The notes under the pieces are model-generated. The model searched no databases. It was not told where the DNA came from and saw only the letters and a list, made by a program, of their open reading frames with translations. A program made the translations under genes and the position numbers. DNA of 64,000 bases from an uncultured Clostridia bacterium (lineage in GTDB: Bacteria; Bacillota; Clostridia; Christensenellales; UBA1242): NCBI GenBank assembly GCA_934757845.1, contig CAKVLQ010000002.1, forward strand, positions 1-64,000, in the 5' to 3' direction. Positions 59,322 through 64,000 of this stretch are shown here, piece by piece; within the stretch, counting starts at the first letter, position 1; the number at the start of each line of letters is the position of its first letter.

Positions 59322-59355
59322 CACGCTCTGGTTGACCACGCTCTGGTTGACCACG
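59322..59355 (+). repeat. 15-bp tandem repeat in a leader, complementary to the downstream terminator arm
   Basis: CACGCTCTGGTTGAC occurs at 59322-59336 and 59337-59351, followed by CACG (59352-59355) as a partial third unit. GGTTGACC (59330-59337 and 59345-59352) is the exact reverse complement of GGTCAACC at 59389-59396 in the terminator. The G+C-rich repeats stand out from the surroundings. Confidence 0.85.
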
Positions 59356-59382
59356 CGATTTAAGTGGAAGTATAAACTTTTT

Positions 59383-59416
59383 AAAAAGGGTCAACCTAAA
59401 TTAGGCTGACTTTTTT
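59383..59416 (+). terminator. leader terminator (possible attenuator) before the TasA-like gene
   Basis: GTCA-A-CCT (59390-59397) pairs with AGG-C-TGAC (59403-59410) with one internal mismatch, then T6, with A5 upstream. It sits 66 bases before the ATG of the next gene, inside its leader. Confidence 0.7.
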
Positions 59417-59481
59417 GTTTTTAATATTAATCCAAAACAAAAAGGCTCCAAGGGCAAAAAGCGTCATAAAAGGAGTTTTGT

Positions 59482-60759
59482 ATGGGAAAAAGAAAATTAA
59501 ATTCAAAAACAAAATATGTTTCACTAATTTTGGTTTTTGCCTTGGTTGCAATCTCGTGCTTGTCTTGGATAACTTATGCATGGTTCACCGACAGAAAAGA
59601 TTTTTCAGGCAATTTAACCTTTGGCACAGTTGAACTTGATGTTAGTGGCACAGGTGTTGACAACACAACAAAAAAACTAAAATTTTCAACCACAAGAAAT
59701 GATTCAACATGGACAGGCAACATTATGCCGGGCGATACAATAAACATTCCGCTAACAATAAGCTTAACCAGCACAAGTGAAGATGCTTATTATATTGTTC
59801 AAATTTCAGACGATAAAAATATATTTGAAAATGCTTATTATTACAGCCAAAACGGAACAGATGTTTATGTAAATAACGGTTCAACAATAACAAAACAAGG
59901 CACAACAACCACAGTTACAAGCCCCGTAGTTGGCAAACTTTTGAAAGGCACAAGCGGGCATAATATAACAATAGGTGCAAAAATAAGTGAAGACTTTGAA
60001 CAAAAAGGCATTTCCACAACAATCGAATGCAATATTTATGCAATTCAAGTTGCGAACCTAACAGAAGCCGATGCATATATTCTTTTAAACAAAGAAGCAA
60101 CAACCGTGGCACATTTTATAACTGGATGGCAATCAGCGATTGCAAATGTGGCTAATTTTACCACAATTGGATTTTATGAAAAAGGTAGTCAACCAGCAAC
60201 CACTACATTTAATAGTGAACTAACAACATCATATAACAATGCGGTTACAAATGAAGCAGACAAAAACCTTATTGAAGTTTACACAAACGGAACAACAGAA
60301 CTAGCATTTGTTAGTGAATACAAAATTTATGCACCAGAGAATTGTAAGTATTTGTTTGGGTGGAATATTCCATTGGGTATTGGTTTTTTGAAATGTGAGA
60401 TATTTGAGTTTGAAAACTTTTATACGAATAAAGTAACTGATATGAGTTCTATGTTTTACACAAATCGAAATGTGAAAAGCATAGATTTGAGTAATTTTAA
60501 CACAGAAAATGTTGAAACAATGAGTAGTATGTTTAAAGCGTGTGGTGATAGTTTGACTAGTCTTGATTTATCGAGTTTTAACACAACAAAAGTTAGTGAT
60601 TTTGACGATATGCTTGGCAATTGCAACGGTTTGACTAGAGTAGATATACCTTTAAAGTTCACAAACAAAGGAACTGCTTTCACAAAAGCAACTTTATGTG
60701 AGACGACAGGTTTGTCAACCAGTGTGGCGGTTTATCGTGATGGAGAGTTGTTGGCATAG
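59482..60759 (+). CDS. TasA/CalY-like surface protein with a C-terminal DUF285 (BspA-type) domain
   Basis: The 425-residue protein has a signal of the SipW-dependent kind: a basic start, a hydrophobic core (about residues 12-30) and TYAWFTD (31-37), the motif of TasA/CalY fibre proteins. A TasA-like beta domain follows (about 38-190: GNLTFGTVELDVSG, GDTINIPLTISLTSTSEDAY). Residues about 315-385 carry repeats of the DUF285/BspA type (VTDMSSMFYTN, SIDLSNFNTENVETMSSMF, SLDLSSFNTTKVSDF). The expected role is an extracellular matrix or adhesion protein. No sipW-like peptidase gene is in the window. It lies behind a leader with an attenuator-like structure and has AAAGGAG. Confidence 0.78.
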   Translation: MGKRKLNSKTKYVSLILVFALVAISCLSWITYAWFTDRKDFSGNLTFGTVELDVSGTGVDNTTKKLKFSTTRNDSTWTGNIMPGDTINIPLTISLTSTSEDAYYIVQISDDKNIFENAYYYSQNGTDVYVNNGSTITKQGTTTTVTSPVVGKLLKGTSGHNITIGAKISEDFEQKGISTTIECNIYAIQVANLTEADAYILLNKEATTVAHFITGWQSAIANVANFTTIGFYEKGSQPATTTFNSELTTSYNNAVTNEADKNLIEVYTNGTTELAFVSEYKIYAPENCKYLFGWNIPLGIGFLKCEIFEFENFYTNKVTDMSSMFYTNRNVKSIDLSNFNTENVETMSSMFKACGDSLTSLDLSSFNTTKVSDFDDMLGNCNGLTRVDIPLKFTNKGTAFTKATLCETTGLSTSVAVYRDGELLA

Positions 60760-60851
60760 CAAACTTATAAGTTTGATTGCAAAATGCGTGCAACAAATTT
60801 GCAAACTCTTGCAAAGGGCAAGGGGGAACTTTATTAAATTTAATAATTTTG

Positions 60852-60892
60852 AAAAACGGAAAGGTTATAAAACAATCTTTCCGTTTTTTTTT
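60852..60892. terminator. bidirectional terminator between convergent genes
   Basis: AAAAACGGAAAG (60852-60863) and CTTTCCGTTTTT (60877-60888), 12-bp stem, with A and T tracts on both sides serving the TasA-like gene and the DUF11 unit. Confidence 0.88.
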
Positions 60893-60893
60893 G

Positions 60894-61121
60894 TTATTTA
60901 AAAAGCCAAATCAAAAATAAAAGTTTGCAGCACTCGTTTTTTTTGATGCAAGGCTTTGGTTTGCATTTTGGTTTGCAAGGAATGTAAGGTGCATCAATAA
61001 CAGTTGTTTTTCGCTTTTTTGGCTGTATAACTTCAATAAAAAGTTCATTGCTTTTATAGGTTTGCAAAACGCCATCTATTTTGCTTGTAACCTCTGACTG
61101 AAATTTTAAATATTTTTTCAT
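60894..61121 (-). CDS. small Lys/Pro/Cys-rich protein downstream of the DUF11 gene
   Basis: The 75-residue protein has a soluble N-terminal half (LKFQSEVTSKIDGVLQTYKS), then a PYIPCKPKCKPKPC segment, ECC and a hydrophobic end LLFLIWLFK. Five cysteines are packed into the C-terminal third. The start overlaps the DUF11 stop by 4 bases (ATGA), so it is translationally coupled. Such a partner may cross-link or anchor the DUF11 protein in a surface or spore layer; this is inference. Confidence 0.65.
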   Translation of the reverse strand: MKKYLKFQSEVTSKIDGVLQTYKSNELFIEVIQPKKRKTTVIDAPYIPCKPKCKPKPCIKKNECCKLLFLIWLFK

Positions 61122-61885
61122 AGTTTAACAAGCACATCAAAAGTAACATTAATTTCATCGTTTGGATTAAGGTTAGAAATGGCAAAACCTTTTGTTGGGT
61201 CCAATTCTTCTCGTGGGGTATTATCAATTTTAACGCTTTCAGCAACAAATTCTGTGCCTTCTGGAAGGTCGTCTTTAAACACAACATCAGTGTTAACAAT
61301 AGAGCCGTCATTTGTTATTAAGTTAACAAAAGTTATTGTTTGACCTTTTATTACGGCTTTTTTGTTTGCAGTTTTTGTAATTGACAAACTTTGATTTAAA
61401 ATGTTAAGTGCCACAACGTTTGAGTTTTCTTGAAAAACAAGATTGTCGGCTTCATAATTAATCACGGCAACCATATTAACAACATCAGTTGTTGGCTCTT
61501 CTTTAATTTCAACATCAAATGTGATTTTTGCACTAGAATTTGGTGAAATATCACTGGGCAAGTTAAAACCTGTTACAATATCAAAGTTTGCATAACTAAC
61601 ATCGTCAATTTTAACCGAACCAGCCTTAAATGTTCCTTCATCAGAAATAGTTTCTTTAACATTAACATTCGTTATTACAAGTTCACTTTCGTTAGTAAGT
61701 GTTAGCGTTTGCGTGATAGTTTCACCTTTCATAACATTCATTTTTGGCGAAGTTTGCTGTTTTAAAAACGATGTTGTCATGTTTGTGGTTGAAGAAACAT
61801 TGCTTAATGTTGTGGCTTCCATAATTGAACTGTCTGGTAGTTGATATTTTGATGTGATTTGAGATTGATTATCAATTTTTGACAT
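61118..61885 (-). CDS. DUF11-repeat protein without signal peptide
   Basis: The 255-residue protein has two DUF11-type beta domains (about residues 50-150 and 155-255), the second with SLSITKTANKKAVIKGQTIT and DDLPEGTEFVAESVKID, the first with MNVMKGETITQTLTLTNESE. No signal peptide or anchor is present. Signal-less DUF11 proteins are annotated in many sporulating Clostridia, where spore-layer roles are suspected. The start at 61885 (MSKIDNQSQITSKYQLPDSS) follows AAAGGAG. Confidence 0.78.
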   Translation of the reverse strand: MSKIDNQSQITSKYQLPDSSIMEATTLSNVSSTTNMTTSFLKQQTSPKMNVMKGETITQTLTLTNESELVITNVNVKETISDEGTFKAGSVKIDDVSYANFDIVTGFNLPSDISPNSSAKITFDVEIKEEPTTDVVNMVAVINYEADNLVFQENSNVVALNILNQSLSITKTANKKAVIKGQTITFVNLITNDGSIVNTDVVFKDDLPEGTEFVAESVKIDNTPREELDPTKGFAISNLNPNDEINVTFDVLVKL

Positions 61886-61942
61886 AATTTCTCCTTTGTA
61901 GCGTAAGGCTATTTTAATAGTTGCCAGCATGACTAAATGTGT

Positions 61943-61952
61943 TTACCGGTAA
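61943..61952. promoter_or_regulatory. 10-bp palindrome upstream of the DUF11 operon
   Basis: TTACCGGTAA, a perfect palindrome in a low-GC intergenic region 58 bases before the DUF11 ATG. It may be an operator; the promoter is not clear. Confidence 0.3.
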
Positions 61953-62074
61953 CTATAGAATTTTAAACGGGGAAGTGTAAACATAAAATTTTGCAAGTTG
62001 ATAGCATAAAATTTGAATTTCTTTCAAAATATACTCCCGATAGTCTATTTTATGGAAAAAATTTTTTTTGTGTT

Positions 62075-62105
62075 AAAAAAAAGCCCACGGATAATTTCCG
62101 CAGGC
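62075..62105 (-). terminator. terminator of the zinc-ribbon membrane protein gene
   Basis: GCC..CGGA and TCCG..GGC (62083-62091 and 62097-62105); on the minus strand the stem is followed by T8. Confidence 0.85.
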
Positions 62106-62121
62106 CATTTATTTTAAAATG

Positions 62122-62613
62122 TTAGTTTAAAACATAACCACAATAAGGGCAGTTTGTTTTTTCATTTCCAACAACTTCAACTTTTGCACCACAACCATTG
62201 CACATAACTGTTTGTTTCAAAATTTCGGCTTTTGAAAGAGTTTTGTTTTGGCTTTTAACAACATATTTTTTATCAATAATTTCATAACCAGTTAAATATC
62301 TTTTTGAAATTAAGTGGTTAACCACACTTACCATTGTGTCAACATTTTTGTTGTTCAAACTTGCAAGTTTGTCAATTTCTTGAATGTTATCAAGCACAAT
62401 TTGGTCACGAATAGATTTTTTAATTTTCATTTCGCCATAGTTTATCCACAAAATTGGGCAACCATAAAACCCCATAACGCACAAAATAATTCCGCAAACA
62501 AGGATAGCAGTGGAAGATTTTGCACCCAAAATAATCATAACAATTCCGCAAGGAAGCATGATTGAAAATAATATTGAATAAATCAATAACCAAGTAACTC
62601 GTCTGTTTAACAT
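62122..62613 (-). CDS. membrane protein with C-terminal zinc ribbon, unknown
   Basis: The 163-residue protein has two N-terminal membrane spans (about residues 8-30 and 36-58), a cytoplasmic helical linker with VVNHLISKRYLTGYEIIDKK (about 97-116) and a C-terminal zinc ribbon CNGCGAKVEVVGNEKTNCPYC (Cys near 139, 142, 157 and 160). The layout is that of small membrane-anchored zinc-ribbon proteins of unknown role. No clear ribosome-binding site is seen. Confidence 0.7.
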   Translation of the reverse strand: MLNRRVTWLLIYSILFSIMLPCGIVMIILGAKSSTAILVCGIILCVMGFYGCPILWINYGEMKIKKSIRDQIVLDNIQEIDKLASLNNKNVDTMVSVVNHLISKRYLTGYEIIDKKYVVKSQNKTLSKAEILKQTVMCNGCGAKVEVVGNEKTNCPYCGYVLN

Positions 62614-62910
62614 AATATAATTATATTCAAAATAGTAAAAAAAGTAAAGAAAAAATATAAATAAAATTTATATTAAAAAATTGACATATAAACAATCATA
62701 TATTTAAAATGTTTTTAGAGTTCTATTTGCGTCAAAAAAATGGAAAAATAAAAATTATTCTAGCCATTAATTAATTGTTTATTTCCTAAAATGTTTATAA
62801 AATTATATTAGCAATCAAATAAAAATTAATCGTAAAACCAAAAAAAAGAAAAACATATAAAAAAGATTAAGAGCAAGACAAAAAAAGATAAATCACAAAA
62901 CTTATATTTG
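62614..62910. other. gene-free AT-rich region before tRNA-Arg
   Basis: About 300 bases of A/T-rich sequence. I see no coding sequence or strong structure in it. Confidence 0.45.
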
Positions 62911-62939
62911 TTGACAGAAAGGCATTAATGTGATAAACT
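62911..62939 (+). promoter_or_regulatory. promoter of tRNA-Arg
   Basis: TTGACA (62911-62916), 17-bp spacer, TAAACT (62934-62939), ending 9 bases before the tRNA. Confidence 0.8.
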
Positions 62940-62948
62940 ATAATAGTT

Positions 62949-63024
62949 GACCTCATAGTAAAACTGGATATTACGGAGCCCTCCTAAGGCTTTGTTCTGG
63001 GTTCGAGTCCCGGTGGGGTCACCA
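62949..63024 (+). tRNA. tRNA-Arg, anticodon CCU
   Basis: A cloverleaf can be drawn: acceptor GACCTCA with TGGGGTC, D-stem GTAA/TTAC, anticodon stem GAGCC/GGCTT with loop CTCCTAA (anticodon CCT, reads AGG), T-arm CTGGG TTCGAGT CCCGG, discriminator A and an encoded CCA at 63022-63024. It is a single tRNA with its own promoter and a terminator-like hairpin afterwards. Confidence 0.95.
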
Positions 63025-63034
63025 AGGAACGAAA

Positions 63035-63060
63035 GGAAAGTCTTATTGGCTTTTCTTTTT
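63035..63060 (+). terminator. terminator of tRNA-Arg
   Basis: GGAAAG (63035-63040) and CTTTTC (63050-63055, one G-T pair) followed by T5. Confidence 0.65.
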
Positions 63061-63189
63061 GTTTACAATGAAATTGAACTTTGGGTTTATGTAGTTATTA
63101 ATTGATAATTGCTAATGCAAAAATTAAGTGTAAATTTTTATCAATTTTAAAACAATATTAAAAAAATTAATGCAAATATTAAAAAAGTA

Positions 63190-63198
63190 TGTTATAAT
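63190..63198 (+). promoter_or_regulatory. extended -10 promoter of def
   Basis: TGTTATAAT, 20 bases before the ATG; AGGAG lies between. Confidence 0.65.
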
Positions 63199-63218
63199 AT
63201 ATTGTTATAGGAGATTTT

Positions 63219-63671
63219 ATGGCTTTAAGAAACATAGTTTATAGTGATGACAGTTTAATAAGAAAGAAAAGCAAGGTTGTAACCGAATTTGACGAAAACC
63301 TTGATATTTTGCTTGATGATATGAAAGAAACAATGCGTCATAATGACGGCGTTGGTCTTGCTGCGGTTCAGGTTGGCGTTTTAAAAAGAGTTGTTGTTAT
63401 TGAAGCGTGCGGGCAATATTTTGAATTAATCAACCCAAAAATTTTAAGTCAAGAAGGCTCTCAATGTGGTGTTGAAGGTTGTTTGAGTGTTAAAAATATT
63501 ACTGGTGAAGTTATAAGACCAAACAAAATAACTGTTAATGCTCAAAATCGTTATGGCGACAATATGGTTTTTACTCTTGAAGGTTTGCTTGCTGTTGTTG
63601 TTTGTCATGAAGTTGACCACCTTGACGGAATTTTGTTTATTGACAAAATGATAAAAAAAGTTGAAAAATAA
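63219..63671 (+). CDS. def: peptide deformylase
   Basis: Def removes the formyl group from the initiator Met before MetAP acts. The 150-residue protein has all three motifs: GVGLAAVQVG (about residues 44-53, GxGLAAxQ), EGCLSV (about 88-93, metal Cys) and CHEVDHLDG (about 128-136, HExDH). It is full length. It is followed by fmt, the usual def-fmt pair; a terminator lies between them, so fmt expression depends on read-through or a promoter that I do not see. Confidence 0.97.
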   Translation: MALRNIVYSDDSLIRKKSKVVTEFDENLDILLDDMKETMRHNDGVGLAAVQVGVLKRVVVIEACGQYFELINPKILSQEGSQCGVEGCLSVKNITGEVIRPNKITVNAQNRYGDNMVFTLEGLLAVVVCHEVDHLDGILFIDKMIKKVEK

Positions 63672-63703
63672 AACCACAAAAATTTTTTTTGTGTGGTTTT
63701 TTT
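63671..63703 (+). terminator. terminator between def and fmt
   Basis: AAACCACA (63671-63678) and TGTGGTTT (63692-63699), 13-base loop, then more T. Confidence 0.7.
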
Positions 63704-63718
63704 GTTTTTGGAGAAGTT

Positions 63719-64000
63719 ATGAAGATAGTTTTTTTTGGCTCACCAGATTTTTCTGGGTTGGTGCTTGAAAGTTTGATAAATTCAAAACATCAAGTTGTTG
63801 GTGTTGTTACAAATGAAGATAAAAAGGTTGGAAGAAAACAAATTTTAACCAAAACTCCTGTTAAAATTATTGCAGAAAATCATAATATACCTGTTTTTCA
63901 ATTTCATAAAATTAGGCTTGAAGGATATGAAACACTTAAAAGTTTGAATGCAGATATTTTTATAACTTGTGCTTATGGACAAATTATAAGCAAACAAATT
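63719..64000 (+). CDS. fmt: methionyl-tRNA formyltransferase, 3' truncated by the window
   Basis: Fmt formylates initiator Met-tRNA using 10-formyl-tetrahydrofolate. The visible 94 residues start MKIVFFGSPDFSGLVLESLI, the family's N-terminal Rossmann pattern, and continue with TNEDKKVGRKQ, TPVKIIAENHNIPVFQ and a DIFITCAYGQII segment. The catalytic part lies beyond the window. The start has TTGGAG 6 bases upstream. Its folate cofactor links it to the broken folA at the other end. Confidence 0.92.
   Translation, partial: MKIVFFGSPDFSGLVLESLINSKHQVVGVVTNEDKKVGRKQILTKTPVKIIAENHNIPVFQFHKIRLEGYETLKSLNADIFITCAYGQIISKQI

Noticed and set aside
59415..59633. Overlapping 72-codon plus frame at the TasA-like gene start
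   Set aside because: It is a shadow in another frame. The AAAGGAG and the SipW-type signal support the 59482 start.
60760..60840. GC-richer tail after the TasA-like gene (AAGGGCAAGGGGGAAC) as a gene fragment
   Set aside because: The frame continuing over it gives no recognisable protein. It may be a remnant, but there is no support.
1..64000. CRISPR arrays, insertion sequences, prophage or toxin-antitoxin/defence islands
   Set aside because: No spaced repeats, transposase motifs, integrases or phage structural genes were seen. The tandem repeats at 1-90 and 59322 have no spacers.

Overview
The window is a strongly AT-rich bacterial chromosome segment (roughly 30% G+C by eye). Its gene content points to a low-GC Gram-positive, most likely an uncultured member of the Clostridia. 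Supporting signs are a zinc-type S14, a DUF4364 protein, YlbJ, TmcAL, SepF, GatCAB, AAGGAG-type ribosome-binding sites and sigma-A-type promoters. TGA is used as a stop codon (for example in ligA and the DUF3343 gene), so the mycoplasma code does not apply. Housekeeping genes dominate. The species cannot be named from this sequence.

Layout. 0-7.4 kb: a tandem repeat, a frameshifted folA behind a DUF4364 gene, an unknown gene, ylbJ and tmcAL, ackA, and a lipoprotein gene whose promoter contains an 11-G tract. 7.5-10 kb: rpmF, plsX, rnc and a short hibernation factor. 10-25.9 kb: the complete S10-spc-alpha ribosomal superoperon (rpsJ to rplQ, with secY, adk, map, infA, rpmJ and rpoA) behind a structured leader. 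26-33 kb: der, plsY, lgt, a polytopic membrane protein, a DivIVA-like protein, a cysteine desulfurase facing a DUF3343 sulfur/selenium-carrier-like gene, and hflX. 33-37.7 kb: a cysteine-rich micro-protein, a 1158-residue Ig-like surface protein and a membrane-tethered winged-helix protein. 38-46.5 kb: sepF-lspA-rluD, two small membrane proteins, tig-clpP-clpX, a patatin-like lipase, rplS and rpsU. 46.8-59 kb: a possible NADAR-fold protein, unknowns, then pcrA-ligA-gatCAB-rpoZ-priA. 59-64 kb: a TasA-like/DUF285 surface protein behind an attenuator-like leader, a DUF11 operon, a zinc-ribbon membrane protein, tRNA-Arg(CCU), def and the start of fmt.

How the genes fit together. Ribosome production (the superoperon, L32, L19, S21, IF-1, HPF) sits with nascent-chain handling: L23 is the docking site for trigger factor, and SecY, Fmt, Def and MetAP are all present. 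Lgt and LspA supply lipoprotein maturation for proteins such as the one at 6.5 kb. GatCAB provides Gln-tRNA or Asn-tRNA by transamidation. PcrA, LigA and PriA serve DNA repair and replication restart.

The least ordinary signals are regulatory: (1) a poly-G run lying exactly between a -35 and a -10 box; (2) at least five genes whose -10 box ends exactly 6 nt before the ATG and which are therefore probably leaderless; (3) a leader with two tandem 15-bp repeats complementary to the 5' arm of a terminator ahead of the TasA-like gene; (4) the S10 promoter -35 box lying in the loop of the preceding gene's terminator; (5) a short non-coding element repeated downstream of two genes. I found no CRISPR array, insertion sequence, prophage or recognisable defence island.
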